64,000 bases of DNA from contig JAPDHM010000002.1 of the NCBI GenBank assembly GCA_030704425.1, forward strand, positions 310,001 through 374,000, read 5' to 3'. This stretch comes from Rhodobacteraceae bacterium IMCC1909. Lineage in GTDB: Bacteria > Pseudomonadota > Alphaproteobacteria > Rhodobacterales > Rhodobacteraceae. The position numbers were made by a program, and so were the translations under genes. This document shows, piece by piece, positions 1-8,265 of this stretch. The first letter of the stretch is position 1. Each line of letters opens with the position of its first letter. The notes beneath the pieces were generated by a model, which was not told the origin of the DNA, ran no database searches, and was given only the letters and a program-made list of their open reading frames with translations.

Positions 1-126
1 CGCTTGGAAACCATCTAAAATCAGTTTTTCCCATAGAGCCCGGCTGTCATATTCCGGCACGCCCCATTCCATGTCATGGTAGTCTTGATAAATTTTATCT
101 ATTCCAACCCAAGTACAGCGGTCCAT
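1..126 (-). CDS. tag: DNA-3-methyladenine glycosylase I, 5' part only (runs off left edge)
   Basis: Base-excision repair enzyme that removes 3-methyladenine from alkylated DNA in the cytoplasm. Only the first 42 codons are inside the window. They read MDRCTWVGIDKIYQDYHDME and continue into WGVPEYDSRALWEKL, which matches the conserved Tag N-terminus: the R-C-x-W zinc-binding start, the Y-H-D-x-E-W-G-V-P block and the start of the F-Q-A segment. The start is the ATG complementary to 124-126. It is divergent from the EAL gene, with about 90 bases between them. The rest of the gene, including the catalytic Glu and the C-terminal zinc ligands, lies outside. The family call is firm because this N-terminal signature is specific. 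Confidence 0.9.
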   Translation of the reverse strand, partial: MDRCTWVGIDKIYQDYHDMEWGVPEYDSRALWEKLILDGFQA

Positions 127-216
127 TTCGCCTCCAATTTACCTCATATTAGGGCTCTGCGCCGATGCTGCCAAGCACTATGACCGAGACCTTCACAAAA
201 GGGCGAAGACATCCCG

Positions 217-1020
217 ATGGACCAGAATTTCTCCGACCCATTGAGTGCTGCGGTGGCGAAACGGGACGCGAATGTCCTTGAGACCGTCCGTGATGCACTG
301 AAATACGGACGAACGGCCTTGGCTTTCCAACCGGTAATTCAAGCCGGTGCGCCCCAAAATGTGTTGTTTTATCAGGGTTTGATCCGGATTATTGATCCCG
401 CGGGACGCCATATCCCGGCACGCGATTTCATTGCAGAGGTTGAAAATACCGAGCTGGGACGACTGATTGACTGCGTCACATTGCAGCTGGGCCTGGCAAC
501 ATTGGCCAAGCAGCCCAACGTGCGGCTTTCAGTGAACATGTCGGCGCAATATATTGGTTACCCCAAATGGGTGCGCACGCTTGAGGATGGTCTGCAAAGA
601 TCGCCAGAGTTGGCAAGAAACCTCATTTTGGAAATGACTGAGAAAAGCGTCATGGCCGCGCCAGAAGTCGCGCGATATTTCATGAACGACATGCAAAAAC
701 TGGGGCTGTGCTTCGCCATAGACAACTTTGGCGCTGGACAAACGTCGCTGGTGCAGCTGCGTGATTTTTATTTTGACATTATCAAGATGGATGGGCAAAT
801 CAAGATGGATGGGAAATTCACCAAGAACTTGGCGCAATCGGCTGACAATCAAGCATTAATTCAATCTGTTATCGGGATAGCCGGAAGTTTTGAAATGTTT
901 TGCGTGGCGCAAAATGTTGAAACGGCCTCGGATGCAGAGGTGCTAACCACACTGGGCGTTGACTGCCTGCAGGGCTATCATTTGGGCGCCCCAACCTTAA
1001 CCCCACCCTGGCGGCAATAG
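217..1020 (+). CDS. Degenerate EAL-domain protein, probably not a c-di-GMP phosphodiesterase
   Basis: A single EAL domain of 267 residues with no signal peptide, membrane segment or partner domain. The fold landmarks are present: NMS at 107-109, E139, the DDFGTG-equivalent at 169-174 and QGYHLG near 252-257. However, the EAL motif itself reads QGL (53-55), the DD pair is DN (169-170), and the glutamate of the EGVE loop is Gln232. Several magnesium ligands are therefore missing, so hydrolysis of c-di-GMP is unlikely; a binding or protein-interaction role is inferred. KMDG, which carries the catalytic-lysine position, occurs twice (190-193 and 196-199) because of a tandem 18-base duplication. 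It stands alone between tag and phaA. The start ATG has only a weak upstream Shine-Dalgarno sequence. Confidence 0.82.
   Translation: MDQNFSDPLSAAVAKRDANVLETVRDALKYGRTALAFQPVIQAGAPQNVLFYQGLIRIIDPAGRHIPARDFIAEVENTELGRLIDCVTLQLGLATLAKQPNVRLSVNMSAQYIGYPKWVRTLEDGLQRSPELARNLILEMTEKSVMAAPEVARYFMNDMQKLGLCFAIDNFGAGQTSLVQLRDFYFDIIKMDGQIKMDGKFTKNLAQSADNQALIQSVIGIAGSFEMFCVAQNVETASDAEVLTTLGVDCLQGYHLGAPTLTPPWRQ
781..816 (+). repeat. 18-bp in-frame tandem duplication inside the EAL gene
   Basis: Bases 781-798 and 799-816 are adjacent 18-base copies that differ at one base (c796 versus a814). Each encodes IKMDG plus Q or K. The duplication inserts six residues exactly at the conserved KxDG strand of the EAL domain. 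Confidence 0.95.
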
Positions 1021-1050
1021 CCGAAAAGGCCGCCGATTTTTATCCTCAAA

Positions 1051-1087
1051 TTGCCGCACTGCAGCAATTATTTTCGCATTTGCAGCA
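1051..1087. promoter_or_regulatory. Three TGCNGCA boxes upstream of phaA, candidate PhaR operator
   Basis: TGCCGCA (1052-1058), TGCAGCA (1060-1066) and TGCAGCA (1081-1087) lie 130-165 bases before phaA. The first two form a near-perfect 17-base palindrome (1051-1067, one mismatch). PhaR repressors of alphaproteobacteria are known to bind TGC/GCA-rich sites near pha genes; assignment to PhaR here is inference. Confidence 0.35.
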
Positions 1088-1214
1088 TTTTTCGCCGCCA
1101 TGGCATTGTCAATGGGGTAAATAATACATACAAACGCGCGGAAATGAGGACCAGACTGCGCATAGTGAAGGATTCCTGTGCCGAAGGTTGACCTCATCAA
1201 TGAGGAGAAACTTT

Positions 1215-2393
1215 GTGACAAATATCGTAATCGTATCCGCCGCCCGAACCGCTGTCGGCAGCTTTGGGGGCGCCTTCGCTAATTCATCAGCCGATGCCCT
1301 TGGCACATCTGTCTTGAAAGCTATCGTGGAACGCGCAGGCATCGACTCTTCAGAAGTCAGCGAGACCATCCTCGGCCAAGTCCTGACAGCCGGCCAAGGC
1401 CAAAACCCGGCCCGCCAAGCCCATATTAATGCCGGTCTGCCAATCGATTCGGCGGCATGGAGCATCAACCAAGTCTGCGGGTCAGGATTGCGCGCCGTCG
1501 CATTGGCCGCACAGCACATCCAACTGGGCGATGCAGATATCGTGGCCGCGGGTGGACAAGAGAATATGACCCTCTCTCCCCATGTTGCGCATCTGCGCAG
1601 CGGCACCAAAATGGGTGATGTCAAATACATCGACAGCATGATCCGTGACGGCTTGTGGGACGCATTCAACAACTACCACATGGGCCAAACCGCTGAAAAC
1701 GTCGCAGCCCAATGGCAAATCAGCCGCGATGCACAAGATGAATTCGCCGTGGCCAGCCAGAACAAAGCGGAAGCTGCGCAAAAATCCGGTAAATTTGCCG
1801 ACGAAATCACCCCTTTCACTGTGTCCACCCGCAAAGGCGACATCATTGTTGAGGCCGATGAATATATCCGACATGGCGCCACCCTCGAGGCCATGCAAAA
1901 AATGCGGCCCGCCTTTCTGCGCGATGGCGGCACAGTCACCGCAGCCAATGCCTCCGGCCTCAACGACGGCGCCGCAGCAGTATTGCTCATGACCGCAGAG
2001 GAGGCCGAAAAGCGTGGCCTTGAACCATTGGCCCGTATCGCCAGCTATGCCACGGCCGGGCTTGACCCAACGGTTATGGGGGTCGGCCCCATCTACGCCA
2101 GCCGCAAGGCCCTAGACAAAGCAGGTTGGTCTGTCGGCGATCTGGACTTGGTCGAAGCCAATGAAGCCTTCGCCGCTCAAGCCTGTGCGGTGAATAAAGA
2201 CATGGGCTGGGATCCAGCTATTGTGAACGTCAACGGCGGCGCGATTGCCATCGGTCACCCCATCGGCGCCTCCGGCTGCCGGATCTTGAACACTTTGCTG
2301 TTTGAAATGCAGCGACGCCAAGCCAAACGCGGCCTGGCCACGCTGTGTATCGGTGGCGGCATGGGTGTCGCAATGTGCCTCGAGCGGCCCTAA
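1215..2393 (+). CDS. phaA: Acetyl-CoA acetyltransferase (beta-ketothiolase)
   Basis: Condenses two acetyl-CoA to acetoacetyl-CoA, the first step of polyhydroxybutyrate synthesis, in the cytoplasm. With the GTG start at 1215 the protein has 392 residues, the usual size of biosynthetic thiolases, and begins [17 protein letters not shown] as the family does. The start is backed by GAGGAG at 1202-1207; the in-frame ATG at 1188 would add a non-homologous tail. The active-site cysteine sits in NQVCGSG (Cys88), the histidine in GHPIGASG, and the second cysteine in LCIGGGMG near the C-terminus. phaB follows 105 bases downstream with its own likely promoter. Degradative use of the same thiolase cannot be excluded. 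Confidence 0.95.
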   Translation: MTNIVIVSAARTAVGSFGGAFANSSADALGTSVLKAIVERAGIDSSEVSETILGQVLTAGQGQNPARQAHINAGLPIDSAAWSINQVCGSGLRAVALAAQHIQLGDADIVAAGGQENMTLSPHVAHLRSGTKMGDVKYIDSMIRDGLWDAFNNYHMGQTAENVAAQWQISRDAQDEFAVASQNKAEAAQKSGKFADEITPFTVSTRKGDIIVEADEYIRHGATLEAMQKMRPAFLRDGGTVTAANASGLNDGAAAVLLMTAEEAEKRGLEPLARIASYATAGLDPTVMGVGPIYASRKALDKAGWSVGDLDLVEANEAFAAQACAVNKDMGWDPAIVNVNGGAIAIGHPIGASGCRILNTLLFEMQRRQAKRGLATLCIGGGMGVAMCLERP

Positions 2394-2423
2394 GCTGCCC
2401 CTCTCCAAGCAAAGTACGAATTT

Positions 2424-2452
2424 TTGCACGAAATATTATTGCCAATTAAGAT
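2424..2452 (+). promoter_or_regulatory. Sigma-70-type promoter for phaB
   Basis: TTGCAC (2424-2429), a 17-base spacer and TAAGAT (2447-2452) lie in the phaA-phaB gap, 47 bases before the phaB start. The palindrome TTGCGCAA (2470-2477) lies between this and the ribosome site and may be an operator. This suggests phaB can be transcribed separately from phaA. Confidence 0.5.
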
Positions 2453-2498
2453 CACATCTTGTAATTTGATTGCGCAATAAAAACACACAGGAAGAAAA

Positions 2499-3221
2499 AT
2501 GTCCCGTATCGCACTCGTCACTGGAGGCTCCCGAGGGATCGGTGCCGCCATTTCCACTGCCCTACAAGCCGCAGGCTACACTGTCGCGGCCACCTATGCA
2601 GGTAATGATGAAAAGGCTGCCGCATTCACCGCCGATACCGGCATCAAGACCTATAAATGGGATGTCTCTGACTATGACGCCTGCGCCGCCGGCATTGCCG
2701 CTGTGGAAGCCGACTTGGGTCCGGTTGATATTTTGGTCAACAATGCAGGCATCACCCGCGATGCGCCGTTTCACAAGATGTCCCGCGATCAGTGGACTGA
2801 TGTGATGCGCACGAATCTCGACGGCGTATTCAACATGACCCATCCGCTTTGGAATGGCATGCGCGATCGCAAATTTGGTCGCATTATCAATATCTCCTCG
2901 ATCAATGGGCAAAAAGGCCAATTCGCACAGGCCAACTATTCCGCAGCCAAAGCTGGCGATATTGGGTTCACCAAGGCGCTGGCCCAAGAGGGCGCGCGGG
3001 CTGGCATTACCGTAAACGCGATTTGCCCGGGCTACATAGCAACAGAAATGGTGATGGCCGTGCCAGAGAAGGTACGCGATAGCATCATCGCACAAATCCC
3101 AGCGGGTCGCCTCGGCGAAGCGTCAGAAATCGCGCGCTGTGTGGTCTTTCTCGCCTCCGACGATGCAGGCTTCATTACAGGCTCCACAATGACCGCCAAT
3201 GGCGGGCAATATATGAGCTGA
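2499..3221 (+). CDS. phaB: Acetoacetyl-CoA reductase
   Basis: NADPH-dependent reduction of acetoacetyl-CoA to (R)-3-hydroxybutyryl-CoA, the monomer for polyhydroxybutyrate synthase. This is a classical short-chain dehydrogenase of 240 residues: cofactor motif TGGSRGIG (8-15), NNAG (81-84), and catalytic Ser134, Tyr147 and Lys151 in the YSAAK arrangement. The C-terminal FITGSTMTANGGQYM is typical of PhaB rather than FabG, and phaA next to it supports this. AGGAAG lies just before the ATG. An intrinsic terminator follows. No PHB synthase, phasin or depolymerase is present in the window, so the polymerase must be elsewhere. Confidence 0.95.
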   Translation: MSRIALVTGGSRGIGAAISTALQAAGYTVAATYAGNDEKAAAFTADTGIKTYKWDVSDYDACAAGIAAVEADLGPVDILVNNAGITRDAPFHKMSRDQWTDVMRTNLDGVFNMTHPLWNGMRDRKFGRIINISSINGQKGQFAQANYSAAKAGDIGFTKALAQEGARAGITVNAICPGYIATEMVMAVPEKVRDSIIAQIPAGRLGEASEIARCVVFLASDDAGFITGSTMTANGGQYMS

Positions 3222-3249
3222 TCGCCGCGATCATACGAATATTTTCCAG

Positions 3250-3278
3250 ACGGCCATCCTATCGGGTGGCCGTTTTTA
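3250..3278 (+). terminator. Intrinsic terminator after phaB
   Basis: A ten-base stem (ACGGCCATCC with GGGTGGCCGT, one G-T pair), a four-base loop TATC, then TTTTTAG, starting 28 bases after the phaB stop. Confidence 0.8.
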
Positions 3279-3302
3279 GTCCTTAAGGCGCCGCCGCCGC
3301 CG

Positions 3303-3479
3303 CTATCCCCCTGATCCGCCGGACAATCGGGAAATCTCTTCTTTTAGGAGGAGTTTTTTCTTTTTCAATTCCGCCACATGGAACTGATCTGAAGCTAGGG
3401 ATTTCTGTGCGATCTCCACGGCTTGAGATAGGCTCATATGCTTGCGTTGCAACTCGGCGATTCGGGAATTTAAGGTCAT
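3303..3479 (-). CDS. DUF465 (YdcH-type) small coiled-coil protein
   Basis: A 58-residue cytoplasmic protein beginning MTLNSRIAELQRKHMSLSQ, followed by a charged helix and a lysine-rich KKKKLLLKEEI segment. That helix-turn-helix, strongly charged layout is the DUF465/YdcH pattern; the biochemical role of this family is unknown. The ATG at 3477-3479 is chosen because a strong Shine-Dalgarno sequence (GAGGAGG) precedes it; upstream in-frame codons to 3542 have no homology. It converges on phaB, is transcribed alone, and sits 117 bases after trmN6 on the same strand. The tail is SGGSGG. Confidence 0.8.
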   Translation of the reverse strand: MTLNSRIAELQRKHMSLSQAVEIAQKSLASDQFHVAELKKKKLLLKEEISRLSGGSGG

Positions 3480-3596
3480 GGTTCCTCCTCTTGATTTGCC
3501 TGTAACATCAGTCGAGCATATTCCTGACAGGCTGTCACGCATTGCTTTTCATGGGGTGCTACCCGCGTAGTAAATGCGCAAAAGCTTGCTCAAAGG

Positions 3597-4346
3597 TTAA
3601 TTGCGCCACGAAAAAGCCGCGCCGTCGCGCAGTATCGCCGAGATCTCTGGCGCATAATCTGGCTGCCCCTGAATGTGTTCGTCCCCCGAATGCAGGCTCT
3701 GCGCCGACAAGAGCTGAAAAGCGGCCCGTCCAGATTTCCGCGCCCGTAGGAGGATCAAATGCGCCGGCCGTCCGGCCCGCGGCGCAAGCGGCTGCACGAC
3801 AATTGACCCCAAGCACCCTTCAAGCGCCGCCAGCAGATCCGGCAGACGCTCCGCTCTTTGAATGACGGTCAAATATCCCTTTGGGCGCAACCGCTTGGCG
3901 GCCATGTCCACCCAATCGGACAAAGCCACTTGCTCCGAACGTCCCAAGGCGCGCCCAGCTTCGGGTGATATGGAGGAGGCCTCCGCCACAAAATAGGGGG
4001 GATTCATGATCACATGGTGAAAACTACGGTCGAAAAACGGCGTAGGCCGCGCAGACACATCCCCCTGACGCACGTCAAATTCGATGTCATTCCGAGCGGC
4101 GTTTTCGCGCGCAATTTGCGCATATTCGCCCAAAACCTCGACCCCGTTGAGCGCAAGGCCCGGCACGCGCCGCCCCAAACAAAGGCTGGCCACGCCAACG
4201 CCGCAGCCCAGCTCTAACACCTCTTGCCCGCTTTGCGCCGGACAGGCGGCCGCAAGAAGCACCGGATCAATGCCCGCGCGATAGCCGGTTTTGGGCTGCG
4301 CCAAACGCAGCTGACCACCCAAAAATCCATCAACGGTGACCTGCAC
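3597..4346 (-). CDS. tRNA1(Val) adenine-37 N6-methyltransferase family protein
   Basis: S-adenosylmethionine-dependent methyltransferase, 249 residues. Visible elements are the AdoMet loop LELGCGVGVASLCLG near residue 45 and the catalytic NPPYF motif of N6-adenine methyltransferases near residue 115. The N-terminal DGFLGGQLRLAQPKTGYRAGIDPVLLA is typical of the TrmN6/YfiC group, which methylates A37 of tRNA1-Val in E. coli. The exact tRNA target here is inferred. The start codon is GTG at 4344-4346; its first base is shared with the stop codon of the DUF2007 gene (TAGTG), so the two are translationally coupled. Confidence 0.85.
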   Translation of the reverse strand: MQVTVDGFLGGQLRLAQPKTGYRAGIDPVLLAAACPAQSGQEVLELGCGVGVASLCLGRRVPGLALNGVEVLGEYAQIARENAARNDIEFDVRQGDVSARPTPFFDRSFHHVIMNPPYFVAEASSISPEAGRALGRSEQVALSDWVDMAAKRLRPKGYLTVIQRAERLPDLLAALEGCLGSIVVQPLAPRAGRPAHLILLRARKSGRAAFQLLSAQSLHSGDEHIQGQPDYAPEISAILRDGAAFSWRN

Positions 4347-4561
4347 TATTGCCCCAAATCTACATCATTGTCGCGCATCACAGCGGCAGCGACAAAATGG
4401 TCTCTATCAGCCACCATCAGCCGGCGCGGCAAAATGCCAATGCTGCCTTCGATAATGCTGGTATTTACGTCAAATTCGAAGCAAGCTATGTCTTCCCCGC
4501 GAAGCAGCATTTGCGCGAAGGCCATAAGCGTCGGATCGGTGGTGCGTAATAATTCTTTCAT
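4346..4561 (-). CDS. DUF2007 family protein
   Basis: A 71-residue protein, MKELLRTTDPTLMAFAQMLL onward, with the ferredoxin-like DUF2007 pattern: a short strand, helix, then the acidic-aromatic stretch leading to a strand with GSIGILPRRLMVADRD. Annotated widely as 'putative signal transducing protein', with no demonstrated function. It is the first gene of a two-gene unit with the tRNA methyltransferase, overlapping it by one base, and is divergent from the polyprenyl synthase gene 58 bases away. No membrane segment or cofactor motif is visible. Confidence 0.8.
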   Translation of the reverse strand: MKELLRTTDPTLMAFAQMLLRGEDIACFEFDVNTSIIEGSIGILPRRLMVADRDHFVAAAVMRDNDVDLGQ

Positions 4562-4619
4562 GCCCTATCACATAGGGTCTGATATGCGGGTTTGTCGAGA
4601 GCCTTGAGGAAATTCGAAC

Positions 4620-5618
4620 ATGTCGTTGGACGATGCAGTATCAAAACCCCATGATCGCTTGGCAAAGGCCTTGGCCGAAGATCTGACTGCCGTCAATCAT
4701 TTGATCCGCCAACGCATGGCCTCCGAGCATGCCCCTCGCATACCTGAGGTCACCGCCCATTTGGTTGAGGCCGGGGGCAAACGCCTGCGCCCAATGCTGA
4801 CCTTGGCCACCGCACGTATGTGCGGCTATACCGGGCCTTATCACATCCATTTGGCAGCGACGGTTGAGTTCATCCATACTGCCACTTTGCTGCATGACGA
4901 TGTGGTAGACGACAGCGCCCAACGCCGCGGCAGGCCCACCGCGAATTTGCTTTGGGACAATCAATCCAGCGTTTTGGTTGGCGACTATCTGTTTTCTCGC
5001 TCCTTTCAACTGATGGTGGAAACTGGAAGCCTGCGCGTTTTGGACATTTTGGCCAATGCCTCTGCCACCATTGCAGAGGGCGAGGTGCTGCAGCTCACGG
5101 CCGCGCAAGACATTACGACCAGCGAAAAGATCTATTTCAAAGTCATCCGTGGAAAAACCGCCGCACTCTTTGCAGCCGCCTGCGAAGTGGGCGCGGTAAT
5201 TGCGGGCAAAGAAGATCAAACAGTCCGGGCCCTTGCGGCCTATGGTGACGCTTTGGGCATTTCCTTTCAAATCGTTGATGACCTCTTAGATTACACTGGC
5301 AGCACGGCGACGGGCAAAAACATTGGTGATGACTTCAGAGAGCGCAAACTGACCTTGCCTGTGATCAAAGCAATTGCTGCCGCAGATGACACTGAGCGGG
5401 CATTTTGGCATAAATGCATTGCCAAGGGCCAGCAGGAGGCGGGGGATTTACCCCATGCCATCGCCCTAATGACACGCCACGGCACGCTTGAGGCCACCCG
5501 GGCCCAAGCTCTTTATTGGGCTGAGCAAGCCAAATCCGCCCTTAGGGATTTGCCAGATCACCCGCTGAAGCCCGTACTCATGGACCTCAGCGATTACGTC
5601 GTGGCCCGCTTAAACTAA
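4620..5618 (+). CDS. ispB: Long-chain polyprenyl diphosphate synthase (ubiquinone side chain)
   Basis: Makes the long isoprenoid diphosphate used for ubiquinone by repeated addition of isopentenyl diphosphate. The 332-residue protein has both aspartate-rich motifs: DDVVD at 93-97 and DDLLD at 220-224. KRLRPML (54-60) and the GKT/lysine region near 178-180 are also conserved. Chain length (C40 or C50) cannot be read reliably; alphaproteobacteria usually make decaprenyl. GAGGAA precedes the ATG at good spacing. It converges on ispE, an enzyme of the MEP pathway that supplies its substrate, although the genes are on opposite strands. ubiA, which uses its product, is at 32.3 kb. Confidence 0.92.
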   Translation: MSLDDAVSKPHDRLAKALAEDLTAVNHLIRQRMASEHAPRIPEVTAHLVEAGGKRLRPMLTLATARMCGYTGPYHIHLAATVEFIHTATLLHDDVVDDSAQRRGRPTANLLWDNQSSVLVGDYLFSRSFQLMVETGSLRVLDILANASATIAEGEVLQLTAAQDITTSEKIYFKVIRGKTAALFAAACEVGAVIAGKEDQTVRALAAYGDALGISFQIVDDLLDYTGSTATGKNIGDDFRERKLTLPVIKAIAAADDTERAFWHKCIAKGQQEAGDLPHAIALMTRHGTLEATRAQALYWAEQAKSALRDLPDHPLKPVLMDLSDYVVARLN

Positions 5619-5634
5619 CGCCCCAAAAGACCAG

Positions 5635-6462
5635 TCAGATCAGGAGCGCGCCGCTGGCCACCCACCAGTCGCGCTGTTTGGCTTGAATCGCGGCGGCACA
5701 GTCTTGCGCGGCGGACAAGCTCTCAAACAGAGCAAAACACGTGGCACCCGACCCGGACATGCGCGCCAAAAGCGGAGTCTGTGCAGCCAAAGCCTCCAGA
5801 ACATCAGCAATCATCGGCTCCGCCGCCAAAGCTGGCGCTTGCAGATCATTGCGCTGCCGTTCGAGCCAGGCGCAAAATTCTCTGGCCGCGGGTGGCGGCG
5901 GTTCAAGCGGCGGGTTAGATTTAGACGCCAATTGTTCAAACACCCGCGCGGTGGACAAACCACGCCCTGGGTTGACCAAGCAAGCAAATAGAGCCGGCAC
6001 ATCACCCAAGGGGGATATCTGCGCACCAATGCCCTCCATCAAAACCGGTGAACGCCCCATACAAACAGGCACATCAGCGCCCAATAGCACCTGCGCCGCC
6101 ACATCGGGCAGAGGAAGATCCCAAAGCGCGGCCATCGCATGCAATGTCGCCGCCGCGTCAGCGCTGCCCCCACCAATACCAGAGGCAACCGGCATGGTTT
6201 TATGCAGCCGGATGTCGGTCTGACAGTGGCGCGGAAAGAGCGCAGCAGCCTTCAGGATCAAATTATCATCCGGCCGAGGAAGCTCTGCGGCCTTTGGGCC
6301 AAGGATGTTCAGCTGAGTGCGCCCGGATTTTCTCACCTCCACCCATTCACCGCAATCGAGGAAGGCAACGGCACTTTGCAAGTCATGCAACCCGTCGTCA
6401 CGCTGTCCCACAACATGCAGGCAGAGATTGATCTTTGCCGCAGCGCCGCACCTAATCGCCAT
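5635..6462 (-). CDS. ispE: 4-diphosphocytidyl-2-C-methyl-D-erythritol kinase
   Basis: GHMP kinase of the MEP isoprenoid pathway; it phosphorylates CDP-methylerythritol. The 275-residue protein has the N-terminal AAAKINLCLHVVG substrate motif (8-20), the ATP-binding glycine loop PVASGIGGGSADAAATL around residues 91-107, and the C-terminal MSGSGATCFALF motif. All three GHMP blocks are intact. It overlaps the preceding TPR-protein gene by 11 bases, so the two are probably one transcript, and it converges with ispB, with 16 bases between the stops. Confidence 0.95.
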   Translation of the reverse strand: MAIRCGAAAKINLCLHVVGQRDDGLHDLQSAVAFLDCGEWVEVRKSGRTQLNILGPKAAELPRPDDNLILKAAALFPRHCQTDIRLHKTMPVASGIGGGSADAAATLHAMAALWDLPLPDVAAQVLLGADVPVCMGRSPVLMEGIGAQISPLGDVPALFACLVNPGRGLSTARVFEQLASKSNPPLEPPPPAAREFCAWLERQRNDLQAPALAAEPMIADVLEALAAQTPLLARMSGSGATCFALFESLSAAQDCAAAIQAKQRDWWVASGALLI

Positions 6463-8161
6463 CAGCCACTTTCAAAGGCGCCGCCCCCTCCTCAGCCAAG
6501 ACGGTCGCGAGACCCACCTCTAACTTGCGTTGAATGCGCTTTGGATCAACCGCCTCTGGGCCAGAGTATTCGATGGCAAAGCTCAATGCGCGTCTCCATT
6601 GGAATCGCGCCTCAGTTTTGCGCCCGACGGCCCAATAAACATCGCCCAGGTGGTCATTCACAATTGGATCTGTCGCCATTAACTCCGCCGCGCGCTCCAT
6701 ATGCACCACGGCCTCGTTGTAAAAGCCAAGCCGATACTGCGCCCATCCAAGACTGTCGATGATATAGCCTGCATCGGGCTGTGCCGCGACGGCCTTTTGG
6801 ATCATCTCAAGCGCCTCATCGAGCTGTTCACCGCGATCCACCAAAGTATAGCCCACATAGTTCAGCACCTGAAATTGATCGGGCGCCAGCTCCAAGGCAC
6901 GATCAAAATCACGCATCGCCGCCGCCCAATCTCCCAGCCGGTCATGCGCTGTGCCTCTGACATAATGCAAATACCAATGCTTCCGCGCCGGTTGATCAAT
7001 CAAGGCAATCGCCCTGTCATAGCTGCGCACCGCGCGCGCATATTGCTCATCTTGGCGTAAAAAATCGCCCAAGGTCATGTGAATTGAGCGCAGATTCTCA
7101 AAAGATCCAGCCAATTGTGTCAAAACCTCAATCGCAGTTGTGCCTTCGCCGATCTCTTGCAACGCCTGCGCCCGGCCCAATTCGGCCTGGACATAGGCCG
7201 GATGGCTGCGCGGCACCTGCGTATAGGTTTCAATCGCCAACTGCGGATTGCCAAGCTGCTCGAGCAGCTGAGCTGACAGCAAAACTGCCTGCATATTACG
7301 CGGGGCCATATGGCTGGCCAGGCGCGTGTACAGCAGCAGCCCGTCTTGACCTTCGCCATTTTGCAAAGCCTGCGCCAAGAGGTGCAAAACTTCACCGGCG
7401 CCTTCGCTGGCGTTGCGCAGCAGATCAAACTCGACCAATGCGCCGGCCGCAATTTGCGCCATCAAACTGTTGACCGCGTGATCCGCACCAGATCCATGGA
7501 AATCACGCAAAAACGCCAAGGCGTCATCTGACCTGTCCAACTGCACCAATATCTGCGCCCAGGCCAAACTGCCGCGATAATTCAAGGCAGGTGCGGCCTG
7601 CCCCTGGCCGCCAAAGCTTGCCGCTGCACCTTCAAAATCTCCCACCAAAGTCAGCGCGAGACCTTTTTGATACAGAGCAAAGCTGCGCATACCCTCCACC
7701 GGAATTACGGCATCAAAGCGGCGTAAAGCCTCAGCCATTTGCCCCAAGCCCACGAGCGCCCAGCCTTTAAGCAACTCATCAATCGCGCGACCCACGACGG
7801 TTGTCGCCTCCAGATGATCCAGCGCTGCCTGATAGTCATTGCGTTTGAAATGTTCCGACAGCACCAAAACCTCGGCCAAAGGATAGCTGCCCTCACCAGC
7901 CACCAACAGACGCGCCAAAGCATGGGCTTTTTTCACATCACCCGAGGCCAGAAAGGCCGTCATGGTTTGCGACACCAAGACAGAATCGCGTGGAGATTGC
8001 GCCAAAGCGCGGGCGAAATAATCTGCAGCGGGTTGGTAATCATGCGCAAGAGCCGCTTGGCGCGCCGCAATATAGGGACCAGAGGCCTGTTGCGCCGCTG
8101 CGCTGGCCCCGAGCGTCATACTCAGCAGCATCACATAAATTATTTTTGCAGATCGTTTCAA
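6452..8161 (-). CDS. Exported tetratricopeptide-repeat protein
   Basis: About 569 residues: a signal peptide (KRSAKIIYVMLLSMTLGASA, then AAQQ) followed by TPR helices through nearly the whole length, e.g. AADYFARALAQSPRD, ALRRFDAVIPVEGM, AVRSYDRAIALID and AMRDFDRALELAPDQ. TPR arrays bind other proteins; this periplasmic version has no assigned partner. I place the start at the TTG of 8159-8161: it has AGGGAGG six bases upstream and puts the signal peptide at the N-terminus. The ATG at 8210-8212 would put 17 extra polar residues before it. The gene overlaps ispE by 11 bases, a common arrangement in this bacterial group. Confidence 0.85.
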   Translation of the reverse strand: MKRSAKIIYVMLLSMTLGASAAAQQASGPYIAARQAALAHDYQPAADYFARALAQSPRDSVLVSQTMTAFLASGDVKKAHALARLLVAGEGSYPLAEVLVLSEHFKRNDYQAALDHLEATTVVGRAIDELLKGWALVGLGQMAEALRRFDAVIPVEGMRSFALYQKGLALTLVGDFEGAAASFGGQGQAAPALNYRGSLAWAQILVQLDRSDDALAFLRDFHGSGADHAVNSLMAQIAAGALVEFDLLRNASEGAGEVLHLLAQALQNGEGQDGLLLYTRLASHMAPRNMQAVLLSAQLLEQLGNPQLAIETYTQVPRSHPAYVQAELGRAQALQEIGEGTTAIEVLTQLAGSFENLRSIHMTLGDFLRQDEQYARAVRSYDRAIALIDQPARKHWYLHYVRGTAHDRLGDWAAAMRDFDRALELAPDQFQVLNYVGYTLVDRGEQLDEALEMIQKAVAAQPDAGYIIDSLGWAQYRLGFYNEAVVHMERAAELMATDPIVNDHLGDVYWAVGRKTEARFQWRRALSFAIEYSGPEAVDPKRIQRKLEVGLATVLAEEGAAPLKVADGD

Positions 8162-8265
8162 AACCGGCCTCCCTGATAGGTCATTCTTAGGCTGAGCCTT
8201 GGGCAAAAACAATTGGGCCGCGCAGCTTTTTGCTGGCGGCCCTCAAAGATCACGCTTTGGCGTGG

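Noticed and set aside
2499-3095. A long open frame on the minus strand overlapping phaB
   Set aside because: It mirrors phaB codons, and the predicted protein has no sensible motif. Likewise the long minus-strand frames opposite phaA and the plus-strand frames opposite the RND and ispE genes.
3280-3305. GCC-repeat stretch before the DUF465 gene
   Set aside because: A short run of GCC in GC-rich DNA; it is not an extended microsatellite and has no structural partner.
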